Source: Didymodactylos carnosus
Lineage: Eukaryota; Rotifera; Eurotatoria; Philodinida; Philodinidae
Reading direction: 5' to 3'
DNA length: 64,000 bases
Assembly: GCA_905250885.1 (NCBI GenBank)
Contig: CAJNOQ010000032.1
Coordinates: 33,013-97,012, forward strand
This document shows positions 24,901 to 38,486 of this stretch, piece after piece. The stretch's first letter is position 1. Each line of letters opens with the position of its first letter. A program made the position numbers and the translations under genes. The notes under the pieces were generated by a model. That model was not told where the DNA came from and searched no databases. It saw only the letters and a program-made list of their open reading frames with translations.

Positions 24901-27900
24901 TCCGTCTCTCATCCACTTCTATTGAGCAGTATACACAAGACATAAAAAAAGAAAATATCGTATCTATTCTAGATATCTATTACAAAACATATTTCTCGTT
25001 AAAAAATTATTGACATTTCTAACGTGCCAAGAATCTGTGTTACCCGGTGAGAAGCAATGCATTCCATAATTTATTGGGAAGTTTTGACTTTTAATATTTT
25101 TAGCATAAGAATACTCTAAAAGTGGTCATTTTCTTTCATAGATTGTAATTCTTTAGATGTATCGAAACATTATTGAGTAATGGCCGCCTAGTTTCACGAG
25201 ATTCATCAACTTCATCAGACATAATTTGATATTTGTATCTGTTGACAGATAAATTATCTAAAAAAATTGAGAGCTTTTCATGAGCTAACAGAAGAGCAAT
25301 GGGTGATTCAAATGAATTACAACTGGAATTAACAATGTCAGAATAAAACTTGATATCATTATTCCATTACAGCAACTCTATCATCAGTATATCATGATGT
25401 AGCAATGGCAAAATTAGCATTAGAAAGAAATTTTATGGCTTTTACACAAAATTGTTGTGATGCGGTTACTACTCTGGTTAATAATTGTATGAGATATTGA
25501 AAATCGTATTCGTCAAACTTCAAACATTAGAAGATGTCCAACTATGACAAATTTTTACTATTACAACACATTGTCTACAAAATTTAGATAAAATATTGTC
25601 GAAACATTGCCTTTATTGATTTACCTTTTTTTACATTATTTCTCTTGCGTCTGTTTCCAATATCAATATTGAGAATAAAACTAACCAAAGATTAACTATG
25701 AGATTTGGCATGTTAAATCAAATAACTAAACGCAAATACAATTCGTCATTTAAGTCGCAGTCTGTCTGTAAAAAAAAGTCAGCTCTTGTCCTAGTGAAAA
25801 CTTCTTATAAAACCAAACGCTTGGCTTTCTGATGCTTTTTTTCAGCATCTAGTGAGTGACATTTGATTTGTCTTGATCGTGATTACAAGAAAGGCCATCA
25901 CACATCTCACTACCTATAAGTATGACGTTATCTTATTCATTATTTATCTTTTTTTACTCATTTACCGTGTTTCTGTTCGTAAGTTATCTATTATTAATTG
26001 GAAGCTAGATGTGTGAACTGAGAAGGTATTCTAATTAATAAAAAGGATTTATCCATAATTTTGATAAGCAATACAATAATTCTACTTACACTTGAAAATT
26101 TTTTAATATAGGTAAGTTGGTTGGCAAATAGTTCATTATGTATGAGAAATAGAGACAAAATCAACTGGAAAAATCGCTATATATTTAACATTGTTTCTAC
26201 TTTTTAGGTATAATAAAAGACAAAAATATATTACAACATGGAAATAGACATTTACAAAATAATATCAACAATAACCAACATGAAGTTTCAACAGAATTAT
26301 GCCAAAATTCAAATACTACTAAACGACAAAAATTTATTCGTCAATCGAGAATTGATCAGAGTAATAATTGCAATGATAAGACGACAGATAAGAATTTTGA
26401 ACAGGCTAAAAGTGTAGATGAGAAAATAACATACAATCTAATACGTACATCTCAAGGTAACTTCCTTAGTCTTACACTGTTTTTCGAAAAACTGGAATAT
26501 ATTCAGAATAATTAAAAAGAATTATTCATTTGATCAAGGATTTAGGCAATGTAAGGAATGATCACACACTACGAACGCTAATGAACCATTTAAGTTTTCG
26601 ATAGGAAAAACTTTATAAATTTGATTAAATTCATATACATTAGGACAGTAAAGGTTATTGTTGACATGAATGTTTATTTGTCTTTTTATCTATAAAAAAG
26701 TAGAAAAGTTATAAAATAAACATCATCTCCCATATAGACTAAAAAAAACTGAACATAAAAACGTTTTTTCTATAATATTTATTGACTTTCTTGTCAGAAT
26801 CGATTATTTTTGTTTATATATTGTTTAGTTATCTTCGTGGAAAATAACATGTCTTTAAAAAACAGTGAATATGGAAAAAAAAACTTTCGTTCCAATAGAT
26901 ATTTCTTAGTCCGTATGGTAGATGATGTTTTCTTAATAACTTACTATTATAGTTTTAAATTCTTGAATCTTGCGATCAGAATCTCAATTAAAATTTTTTG
27001 AATAGAAATTTTAGAGATCTTGCGTTAAATCGAGTCAATAGGTATTTTATAGCCATGTGGTGAAAAGTTTTTTTATATTTTGTTTGTGTACATTAGATAT
27101 ACGATCATACGTGATCGTCGACTCTTCCTCAGACAAGTATTGTGATCGTTTTCAAGAAAGGAAACATTTTGAAGTATGGATTCTGTGTATGAAACTTTTT
27201 GCACTTATATGTTAAAAACGATAATTCAAGAACTTTTTAAAATATTGATTCCTTAAAATTTCTTGAACTTCTATGTTTTCTTATTGAAATCTTACTGAAA
27301 AAATTCAAGAAATCAAGTTCTCTATTACAAGAAGTTTCATTAGGGACGACAAATAAATATGATCATGTTAAACAATAGTTCTTACTATACTAAGACAAAT
27401 TTGTAAAAAAATAATTTCTATCAAAAAATTTCAATATTCTATTTGAATCAGTAATTCATTGATTGTCACCCTTTATAGATCGAAAGAAAGAGGATAATGT
27501 AGTTTGAAAATGCGAGTTTAAATCCAGTCTCTGTTAAACGAGCAACGCGCAAAATCTATTTTTCATCCATTAAACTATAAATAATTGCAAATGGCAACGA
27601 CTTTTACAACATGACACCCAAAAAAAAAAAAAAAAAAAGAAGCAGACATCGTTTACTTTCAAGTTGACTTTCGTTTTCATGATTACTGTTCTTTTTAAAA
27701 TTTATTTGATTTTTGTAACGATATATTCGAATTTAATTTAAAAAACATATTTACGTATCTATTTTATTATTATAATTTTTCGTCATTTTTTTCTATGTTA
27801 TTTTATTAGACAATCATAAATCAAATTTCTTTGATGACCATCATGGTCCTGCCGATGCCGACATGAGAAAAAGAAAGTTAATTCAAACAACAAGAAGTAA

Positions 27901-30900
27901 CCGAGTACTCAAAGACAAGGTATCTTTTCTTTCCTCTTCTTGTAGGATTTTTTTTTTTTGTTAAGAATCAACATAAAGAAGAAAAAAAAATACATATATA
28001 TTTTTTTTTATTATTTTTATTGATTAAAAAACCAACGAAAAAAAAACACATGTATGACACAACTCTAATACTACTATTATATCGTTTAGAATGACATTCG
28101 GATAATTGTCGATTGTAAACAAGAGACGGGAACAATGTTAAGGTAAATTCTCTAGTATGATAGTTTTTTTTTTTTCTCTCTAAAATTTTATCTTATCTTT
28201 ACTATCATTCAATAAGATCGTTAGTAACTCTTTTTTGTTTTTGGTACACTGAACAATGTTGAACAATTGTGTAAAAATAGTAGAAGGAGATGACTAATTG
28301 AGATAAATATCTACGATGAGTGAAATTTTTGATGTAAAAAATTTTAGATTCTCAAGGGAAAAGAAAGAAAATTCGTGATTTAAAACAGAATAGGAGATTT
28401 CTTATAGACAAAACAAAAACTTAATCCACACGTGTACAAGATATTTCTCTTGCGGAAATTATTTTTTTAATCGTAACTGACGTTATTTACACAAAATAAA
28501 TATTGAGTCGATTGAATAAAAGAACATAAGCATTTTCTCAAGAATATTATTAAGACTATGAAGAAAAAGAGGCAAATGTCTGTTGTATTTGAAGGTTACC
28601 AATTTAATCACCAATAGCGCTACTACAAAGACTTGATTATAATAAATTCTAATAGCGTGTATACATATATATATAGGCACAAATGTGATTTATATAATGA
28701 TCAGTATTTTATAAATAAGTTACAGTTAATTTATACCGTGAAAAAAAAAACTGACTTTGAGAGAGGATTGGGAATTACAGCCTTAAACATCACACACATA
28801 CACACACACACACACACATACAAGAGAAACATAGAGAAAGAAAGAGGGAAAGATTCTAAATGGCACGATTGTTTTTCGAATGTATCTATCCATATGGAAG
28901 AGAAAATGCCCTAATAGATATATTATTAATTTGCTTCTTTCCTTTTTACACACATATATAAATAAAAGAAATCTCTAAGATGAGATAGATACAGTTCATC
29001 TTATGATTTCTCGACAAATTACTTTTTTGTCATTACGTCTCTCTTGTCTTTTTTTCATTCCCAAAATGAGGTATGTAAAAAAAAATTCATATTAGAATTT
29101 TCAACTGGTTGTAATTGATCATCGATTCGAATTTTTTAATTAATAAAAATGAATGCTCAATTTTTCTACTGTAAATGATAGCAAAATAGTGAAATTTTGT
29201 TCAAAAATAATCTACAATAATTACAAATTGATAAATTGATCTTCAAATTATATTTATCCAGTATATAGTTGAAATAAATGTGCACATGTCTTAGTGGTGA
29301 ACAACTATGCTTTCTCATTCTTTACGTATTTTTTTGTAATAGATTTTATTTCTATTTATTTTTATTCTAGTTCTACTAATCATGATTACAATTATGTTGA
29401 ATTAGAAGATATAACAGATGATGAATACCAAATCGATGAAAAACCACATCAGAAATTCTTAATAACATCCACTCGAACAATATCTGTTCCTAACATTGAT
29501 AATAATTATGATATTGAAATTAAGAATGTAAATCAGGAGAAAGAAAATTCAAGTATATCAGAATTATTAGAAGCGAACAGAACAACAGCTAATAATAATT
29601 ACAACGATATATTATCAACAGTAAAAAATGATTTTAATGTCAAACAAATACCAACACAAAACATGTCTTTGAATAAAAATAACAATGTGAAAAATATTCT
29701 CGAGACAATTTCATCACCTTTAAATAACAGTACAATAAAAAATAGTGAAAATAATATCTTATCAACGTCTATTGAGACAAATGGAGCAATTAAATTTCAA
29801 AAATTAACGACAGAAAATAATTTCGTTCAATTTATGACCAATGAAGTAATTACAAATATGAAGTTGGATAATATTAATTCATTACATAAACGAATGATAC
29901 CAGAACTAAATTTATCTAATTCTTCTCCATTAATTGAAACATCAGATATCACCGGTGTTAAAGATAATAATGATCTGAGAGAAATATCGGATGAAGATTG
30001 TTTAAGAGAACTTGATGAGAATGATATGAACGATGAATTTATTTTATTATCTTATACAACACAAAATGATCAAGAAGATGATTCGAGTGACAATAATGTA
30101 AATAGTCATACTTTAACGTCACATAATCGATTATACACATTCTCACGTCCGGGAAACGATAAACATTTGATGAAACAACAATCAATAACAAGTGGAACGA
30201 CAAACAATAAACAGGTAAGACAAGATATTCAGGTGAATCTTTAATAAATATATCTAATAGCTTAGGAACATGAGATTTTTATCGAGGATACGAAATAATA
30301 GAAGTTGGTCATGAATACTACGATAACACTTAAACAGAACTTGACGCTGTACCTGTATTTTTATATTCAAGTTTGAAGAAAATTTAAACATATCTATAAA
30401 TCATATCAAATGATGCTCGAAGAATAATTTTTGACTGTTTATATCTATATCCATTTTCAAAGATTAAGAAAATAAGAAACCTAATAAGTCCATTTAGTAT
30501 TACAAAAAAGAATTTTCATAGGGAAAGTTAGAAATATTAAGATAATTTTAAAGCAAAGTAAACACTCAATCTCATTGAGTGTAGGAGCCGATTCTTGTTT
30601 GTATGTTCACTTGTGCTTAAAAGTCAAAAACCGTTAAAATTCCCCAAAGATAAACGAAATTTTTGAAAAAATAACAGCAGAACATTATTTAAAAATCTAA
30701 TGCCAAACATTCAACACAATTTTCTTGTCTCAGATGAGTAAAAACTAAAACTATCGTTCAATGACTGTGAACACAGGCGGAAATCTTGAACTACTAACTA
30801 AAACGTACCCATCTTAATTGGTTAAGACGTTTCTAAGAGGTATAGTAAATCAGCCGTAACTTTACGAAAAATGTCGTGCTCATCTGCATCACGTGTTATT

Positions 30901-33900
30901 GTTGAAGCAAACGTTTTTCTCTATATGGCACTGTAGTTTCTTCAAGAACTTAGCTCGATTTTATCAAACTGTGAAATCGTCTAGAAAGTCATGTGATTTT
31001 ACGGAGTTCTTAACAAATTGCACGTGATGACCTCTAGAAATTCACATAAGGAGATACATACTCTGTTTTTGAAAAGCAGACACATTTATGAACTTAAATA
31101 TACCTTAATCTCACACCTAGCTGACTTCTGACTGATTTCACTGTGAGAGGTACCCTTAAATGAATATTGTACATGTACGAGGTTTAAATTCTAAGTCTAT
31201 ACGCTTTTAATGCAATGTTCTAGGGTATGTTGAAAATATTTCCTTTTCAATACCGCATTTTCAACAGAAAGAAATTTTTTGTACTGATAACATACAAACG
31301 AATTGTGAGATAATATCTGGTAATAGAAAATGCATCAAAAAACCATTTTTAAATTAAATCATTCATGCAAAGTCAACATTTATTCTTTATCTGAATTGGT
31401 TCTAAACACTTTACTATGAGGAAACAAGTTTGTCGTCTTTTTCGTTCCTCGTATCTGCTCCGAAATGACTGAGTTGTGCACTAATCAGACAATATCTAAG
31501 AAATTTATTAACGGACACTATGTAAACAACAGGAAAAACAGAAGAAAGAACCGACCAATATTGCTAATTTTCAGTAAACATCTTCATGAATAAATGAATT
31601 CTCTGAGATTTTAATAATGTTTTCTAATAGTCGAATTGAGGAAAAAGTAAGGTCTACTTATTTTCTCAAATATTTTTACTGTCATTCGTATGTATCATAT
31701 AACAAATTGTAAAAATTTATGATTAATTGGTATATTGAATACAGTTAGACTACTGTCATTGTAAAAAAGAAATCATTAAAGAATCATTAGATATTATAAT
31801 TACTCCATATAAACAGTCAAGATCAGAAAGATATTTTCAGCCCTAATATTTCGTACTCTGTTTACAGCTTTCTTCTCTCACAAGCGATTGTTTATATAAT
31901 CAAGTCGATTTATTCTGACTTATTTACTGATGTATTTATAATATCAGATATAGCTTGAATCTTACTTAACTGAAAAAGAATATTCTGAGCTGTTTAACTA
32001 TTGCACTCGATTAATTATTTTACGTATAAAAATTCAATATCGATAAGGATCATCAAGTATAAAAAGTTAATCAACGAATCTTGATGAAATTGTTCACTAT
32101 ATCATTATAGTAAAAAAAATGAGCGTTGTCGACTAACATAAATCTTGATAACATCAATTTTCTATCATAAATGATATTTATAAAAATATTGACATTCAAA
32201 GAGACAACATAATTTTTCTTTTATTTTCTTCAAAATCTTTTAAAATCTTAACAGTTGATATGAATAATTGATATTTTTTAACAATGTAATATTTAGTGAA
32301 ATGATGGTAGCAGTTTTTTATTTTCTTATATATGCTACCTTGATTCATATTTTTTTTTTGTTAATGAAAGATCTATGTGAACAACGACAGTGGGGGATAA
32401 ATGTTACACATGTATTAGAAAGACTTATATATATTCAAATATAATTCATTCATATTTTTGTAGGAGTACGGGAAAGAGAAAATAAGAGAAATATACGTGC
32501 CAGAATCATAATAATCACTCAAAATTTTTTTGTTACTTGAGATAATCTCAAATTCCTCATGTAATCAATACACACATAAAAAGAAAGAAAATACTGTGTA
32601 TATTGAGCTTTTTTTTCTTACTAGGAGGTCATGTCGTCATCTCATGCACAACAACAATTAATAGATGAAGATGTACTAGATTTGACTCATAATCGAACAT
32701 CTCTGATAGAAACTACAACAAATAGTCAATCGATAAATATGACAGAAACAAAACAACAATCTGAAACATTACAAGATGATTTATTATTACGTAATTTTAC
32801 GTTTAATCCTTCGTATTTAAATATGCGTCGATGTCATTCAGAAACAGAGAAAAATGACGATACAGTTGTTGTAATTAATGATAAAAATGATCATCAAGAT
32901 TTTTTTCCACGTTATCGTTCGAAAATTCGTCGACGACAATATTTAATTGGTACCTATTATGATGGTTATCGAAGTGGTAATTGGGCATTAGGATTATCCG
33001 TTTCTTGGCTTCTCAGCCCACATCGTCATCCACAACTGAATCCAAATTCTGTTGACAGAGTGAATTGGTTAAATTTATGTTCAGCAACAAACGAAAGAAA
33101 ATCGGTTAAAAATCTATTAAATAACGATGAATCAAAGCCAATTGTTACACCATTTGAACAAAATAAATCGTTAATTAAAACGAAAGTATTAGATGAAAAT
33201 CTCGTTAATGAGTTGAGACGTTTTTTGACATTTGGAAATAAAGATAATCTATCAATTAACAGAAGAACATTATATTCAGAACACGAAACAATAGATGATG
33301 ATCAACGTTGGTACGTAAGATATATTACTTTCGATTTATTTCATTTTTATCTTTCTTTTTTATTCTTGTTGTAGGCAATGGGGTTCGAAACCAACACGAT
33401 CCATTTTAAAAAGTTTACAAGAAGTGCCATCTCCAACGAAACATACGTCATTACCCATTAAATATGAATCTAATGATTACGAAGAAAATACAATTCATCA
33501 TCACAGAACGACTGAAAAACGCATTTATAAAAAGAATATCATCGAACTGGCTAATGATGACGAATATTCACATTTTCATTATAATGGAATTTACCTTCCA
33601 GAAATTCGACATGATTCGGGTTATTCGAGCCAGTATGAACGATCTCATTTACAACAAATAAAACTTGAGATTCCCCATAATTATAATGAATATTTAACAA
33701 CATTTGAATTTGATCGATTTGCCGATTTTACACCAACCCCGACAACATCATTAAATATCGATAGCGATTTTCTTGAACCAATTGTCACCGATCCGCATTT
33801 ATTAAAAAATCTTTCACCTATCGTCAGTCCATCATCTGTTTACTATTCTAAACCGCTTCCATTCATATCATCAAAAACGATGTTAAACGAAAAGCTAGTC

Positions 33901-33907
33901 ATACGTG

Positions 33908-33941
<34 letters not shown>

Positions 33942-35428
33942 AAACGTTCACCCACTATTAGAAAATGAGTTTGATATGCCTCTACTTAACCTACCACCAC
34001 CCGTGCCCGATCGATCATTAAAGCCCGCTCATCTTAGACCGAAACCCGGTCGTCTAATTGAAATACCTACACGTAAACATCAAATACGACAAACATCCTC
34101 CGATGGAGTATCCACATGGTCTGTTACATCATCTATATTAACGAACAATATAACTTCGTCCATTGATGACAGCAGTTTTCGAACATCGACACCACAACAA
34201 AGTGAAAACCAGTTTGAACGATATAATACACTACGAAAATTATTAACAACAACAGCAGACTCTAATCCGCCTACACCCACTCCTAATTCATCTGATTTGG
34301 GAACCACTAGCATTGTTTCACATATAATTTCGCATACACCAATAGCTCCAAAACCTCGTCAAAGTCTGTTAAATAAACAGAACGCATTTCTGACCGATAA
34401 TACGAATTCATCTGCAACATTAATCTATAGTATTCCGAAAAGAACGCAAAATAACAGCAATTTATCTCACCCAATCGACGCTATTGCCAATGCATCACTA
34501 CTTGACAGTACGGACGTAAATTGGAAAAGAGATAGTTCAACGTCATTCAAGAAATCTGATATATTAACAACAATTAGTAATTCATTAACACAACAAGATA
34601 CGCTAGTTAATAGTCAACGGTTATATAGTAGTCGACATTATTGTGGTGGGCTAACAGCTGATGATAATAATAAATTAACAATGTCTTCGAATAGAAAATT
34701 ATCTGATGAATTAAAACCAACAATAATTACGTATCAAGAAAAACCCTATTATTCATCACAACAAACGCGATCATCTTATGAGAATCGACGTAAAGCAAAT
34801 GCATTTGCTTGCTTATCAAATGTGAGTTCAACATCATCTGAAAAATTGAATTCATCAAGGAAACGTTCAATAGATAATGATTTTCAACAACCGTTTGATG
34901 AGGCGACAAATGGTTTAGCAATTCGTTTTTCGATTAATGAAATTACCACAGAAGAAAATAAAAAACCAGTTTTACGTCACACAAGATCGAATGATCAACA
35001 ATCGAATCCAAGTGTACTAACATTTGAAAAACAAAAATCACTTAATGGTAAGTATGAAATATGAAATAAAAATGACGTTTATTGTTGACTTTCATATATA
35101 ATAGGAAGTGTAAAAAGACGTTCTCAACCATCAAATTCTATCAATTCAAAGTATGTGTCCAAACTACCATATTATCAACAGATTTCTTCGAATGCATAAT
35201 ATTTTTTCTATTTTAGATCTCGACTAATCAGAAATCAAAGTCCAGAAAGATTTCGCAATAAAGTAAGTACTCTAATCATCTCCTAGAAATGAAAGATAAA
35301 TGCTTGTAATGAGTATAGTTTATACCACGGACTGCATAGATTATAAGATTAAAGTGTTATTTTATAATCGTTTTGATCAATTGTAGAAGGATTCACGTCG
35401 ATCGTCGTATTATGAAACATCTGTTTAA
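18940..35428 (+). CDS. large disordered Asn/Ser-rich protein with C-terminal PDZ ligand (5' incomplete)
   Basis: Not recognised. Eleven exons link in phase: 18940-19053, 19509-20132, 26208-26456, 27810-27919, 28090-28142, 29371-30214, 32625-33310, 33375-35047, 35105-35150, 35217-35262 and 35387-35428, giving at least 1494 residues. The first listed exon starts inside a codon, so upstream coding sequence is missing. Most of the product is low complexity (Asn, Ser, Thr, Asp; an Asn run from (AAT)n at about 33911) and probably disordered. More ordered islands are EPGVERVSKTSKWYRPVEFT, LIGTYYDGYRSGNWALGLSV and KPTRSILKSLQEVPSP. The end, RRSSYYETSV, is a class I PDZ-binding motif (T at -2, V at 0). 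No transmembrane segment is obvious. A cytoplasmic scaffold or adaptor role at membranes is inference. Introns of up to 6 kb contrast with the short introns of neighbouring genes. Exon calls are strong from 29371 on, weaker for the small ones. Confidence 0.7.
20133..26207. other. 6.1-kb intron of the large gene, repeat debris
   Basis: No intact gene. The minus-strand ORF at 22528-22968 is phenylalanine/serine-rich without a domain. At about 24482-24500, read on the minus strand, CCGTAGCCAGGGAAGGTGC resembles the terminal sequence common to many hAT-type nonautonomous elements, so 24300-24530 may be an hAT relic. At about 25255-25500 two exon-like pieces (RAFHELTEEQWVIQMN and, after an acceptor, VYHDVAMAKLALERNF) look like fragments of a dead gene. 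The rest is AT-rich and unassigned. Confidence 0.4.
26457..29370. other. introns between small exons of the large gene
   Basis: Apart from the two short exons at 27810-27919 and 28090-28142, this is noncoding: an A-run at 27620-27638, T-runs near 27950 and 28170, and a CA repeat near 28800. No embedded gene is supportable. Confidence 0.5.
28791..28820. repeat. (CA)n microsatellite
   Basis: CA dinucleotide repeat with one interruption (CATA), in an intron of the large gene. Confidence 0.9.
30215..32624. other. 2.4-kb intron of the large gene
   Basis: AT-rich noncoding sequence between two long, well-supported exons. No ORF with coding character and no clear repeat structure was seen. Confidence 0.5.
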
Positions 35429-36311
35429 TTTTTTGATGAAATATTTGGTTTTCTTTTCTATTTTTGTATTATTTACTTTACTCATTGACAATAGGTGCTA
35501 TATTCTACCAAGATTATTTTAGTGTGTGTATTCCTATTCTTCTCTTTCTTTGTATGTATGTCTTCCATTATTGTTCATATTGTAAATATTAAAAAATCAA
35601 TTTTTTATCTCATTTTTATTGGTTTTTATAGCAATTTTTGTAGTAGTTTTTAACATAACTCTTCAGATGATAAAAAACATGATAGAATCTCATACACACT
35701 AAAGTCAGTCATATTGAATTTCTTAACATAATTTGTGATACTATTTTAGAAAGAAAAAGTATTCTTCAACTAGAAATCGAACTCAACACGTATTCTAGAA
35801 ATGTATTTAGTTACAAGCAATAATAATAAATCACTATTTGCAATTACTTTAATCACAAAGATATAGGTAGCAAGTGTGTTGCAGCTTATGTTTGAAAATA
35901 CCTCGATTATGAATCGATCAAAAGGAGATTATTGAGTATTAGACTTATTCAAAAGGGAAAACTGTCTTATTATATCCGTCTTGCTCTTTCAATACTGTCT
36001 GATTTTTTGAGATCATTGAGACGGATCTACTTTCAAGGCATAACAAGAAGAGAATCACTTCACATAGACTATATGTACTTTATAATGCTAGTCATGAATA
36101 TCGCATAAAAAACCGAAAAGGATGTCTTTCGCAGGAAAACCTAAACTTACTGAGCAAAATGCGTGAATCTACTTTATTCAAGTCTAATTAATACCATCGA
36201 TGGAAAAAAGGAATTGAATACTCAAAAATATTTCTTTTATAATAGGTTTTCACAGAATACATTTGTTTTCACGCTAAAGGGGTAGAAGACATCAGCATAT
36301 CATCGACCGAT
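35429..36311. other. intergenic, 3' of the large gene
   Basis: T-rich stretch directly after the stop (35440-35640) that probably includes the 3' UTR, then AT-rich sequence with no gene evident. Confidence 0.5.
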
Positions 36312-36580
36312 AAACTAAAGTTCATTTAGAGAATGTCGCGGAAAAGTGTTTTTCCGTATTAATCCAGAAGATTTTTTATTTCGGGTGAGGAGAAGTGCTG
36401 TCAAAAGTTTAGGAAAAAATTTTCAAAGAAAATGCAAAACAGAAGTTTCCATGGGAAAATAATATTAGTTTCTAAAGTTTTTCTAAATTTTTGACAGTGC
36501 CTCTCGCCAAAAATAGAAAAGCTCCTGGGTTATAATGAAAAAGCATTTTCCCACAACTCTAAATGAACTTTACTTTTTTA
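36312..36580. repeat. imperfect foldback element
   Basis: The left arm (about 36312-36430, starting near AAAGTTCATTTAGAG) and the right arm (about 36465-36580, ending CTCTAAATGAACTTT) are imperfect reverse complements over about 115 bp. The inner parts (GCTGTCAAAAGTTTAG against CTAAATTTTTGACAGTGC) also match. Spacer about 35 bp. No ORF. Confidence 0.7.
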
Positions 36581-37805
36581 CCCTGTGTCGCAGCTATAGC
36601 GCGAGCCATGGTTAAGCTTTTAGTGTACCAATGTTTAAAAAAAGCTCCAAAATAAATTTAAATAGAGTTTGCAACGGGCACTTCTCTATTAACGGTTGAT
36701 CTGATTAAGATTGCTCCTTCACATTTTATTTTTGGCTGGATGGTGCACAACCTTTTGCTGCCTTGCGGGGACCTACCTCGTCATCGCCCAGTACCTCGCT
36801 AAGTGCTCTCCAAATTCATAAGCGAAAATCGCCTCGTAAAATCTCTGCCCTCGTTCGTATAGGATTTTCTTTTCTTTTCACCAAAATTCAAGAATATCAT
36901 AACTACCATTGGTTTTTTCTTCTTCCACATTTTGCTCACTTGTTTCGACAAGTTTCAGTTGGAAATATTTTTCTAATTCAATCGGACCCGCTGTTCGTAA
37001 TTTAGGAGAATTTTCACTATCATTTTCAAATAGGTTTTGATTTTTTTCTTTTTAGACTCTCCATCTAGTATCTTTAGTTTTTGTTTTTTATTTTCTTTGT
37101 CAATGTAAACCGTATCAAGAGCATTCACGATCACCTTATAACACAGTTTTTATTAAGGATTTGACAAATGTAACTGAATCCTGCATGTTTTTATTTTTAT
37201 ACCAAAAGGTTGTTAGAAGAGCCTAAGAGCTAAAGAGCTTAACTGCTCTGCAAACGGTAGATATACCATGTGTACAAAAGACGCATATTGTTTTCGTTTC
37301 AAGTGTTATCCAAAAAACATTCAGGTCAAAGTTCGTTCTTCTAAACAAGAAAGAAAGTCCCCAGAATTGGCAAAGCAAGATTGGCTTCGTACGCTCGTTG
37401 TCATCAAGTTCTTAAATAATCGAACTCACGCGATTCGTCCCGTAAGGAATCGTGATGCCTCTCGAAGATCCTCATCCGTCGCCCGTCTCTGTCAGACATC
37501 ACTCTTATACGTTTCCCATTGGAAAAATCAGTTCTGGTTAGAGATGGTTCTCTTCTCCTGCATTATCGTTTTCTAACTCAAATCTATATGTCGTTGATAA
37601 TTAGTCCCATAAATAGGTTGACCGATCAAAAGATCGTTTTTTAACGGCTTGTCCAGCTAACGGTCTCCTTTTTTCACTCTTTTTCAAAAAACTACTGCAA
37701 TAAAGAGACTAATCTAAAATTACAACTAGATAATTGAGTAGATTAAACATTTCTCTATAAAATGAAAAGTGTCTGAGCTCTGAACGTTGATCCGTTATGA
37801 AAATA
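36581..37805. other. intergenic, unassigned, locally GC-richer
   Basis: Two ORFs (36763-37005 and 37268-37576) have arginine/serine-rich translations and a GC content above the background, for example around 36760-36860 and 37430-37500. Neither shows a domain, introns or a good start context. They may be remnants of a mobile element; I do not call them genes. Confidence 0.35.
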
Positions 37806-38184
37806 CAACTATTGTACAAACAACCCAAAAGATCGATTTGGGGACTATCTGAAAAACGTGTCTAAAATAGTGAAGACGAGCTGGCGTAAATTGAACAAGT
37901 ATATCAGTTTGTAGAAAATTGTTTGCTCTACAAAATGTGACAGCTTTTCAAGTTCGAAACTATTCTAATTAATCTGTATCGCTAACTATTTTTTGGTTTT
38001 TCTTTGATTAATAGAGATTAATTAGAATAGTGTCGAACTTGAAAAGCTGTCACATTTTGTAGAGCAAACAATTTTCTACAAACTGATATACTTGTTCAAT
38101 TTACGCCAGCTCGTCTTCACTATTTTAGACACGTTTTTCAGATAGCCCTCAAATCGATCTTTTGGGCTGTTTGTACAACAGTTG
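37806..38184. repeat. near-perfect foldback element, about 170-bp arms
   Basis: The left arm (37806-37975) and right arm (38015-38184) are nearly identical reverse complements, differing at only a few positions (for example GGGGACTAT against ATAGCCCTC). The spacer is only about 39 bp. Strong arm identity points to recent formation or ongoing arm-to-arm correction. Not coding. It lies about 300 bp beyond the stop of the K2P channel gene. Confidence 0.92.
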
Positions 38185-38486
38185 AAAAACATCGAAGCGA
38201 AACATCGAATTGAAGAACTAATGTGCTGAGTTCGTCTAGTTAAGGCATATTTCATATTTAAAACAACATCACAATGTATGTTACATTCTACAAAACGTTA
38301 CAAAATGTTTCAAAATTAAATTTCTTGATATAATTTTGGCAATTATGTTTTCAGCGAAGCTTCTCAAACGAGGTACAAAGTTGTTCTAATTGACTTTATA
38401 AGATCAAACTACATCAGACGGAACACTAGAAACTGTGTAAGTTTAGAAAAAGAGTATCTCTTTTGAGGCGTAACCATTTCCAGGCG

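Noticed and set aside
24705-25013. 102-codon plus-strand ORF
   Set aside because: It lies in repeat debris, with no recognisable domain and a lysine-rich end typical of AT-rich noise.
27500-27530. GAGTTTAAATCC, a possible pol III B box
   Set aside because: No A box at a suitable distance upstream.
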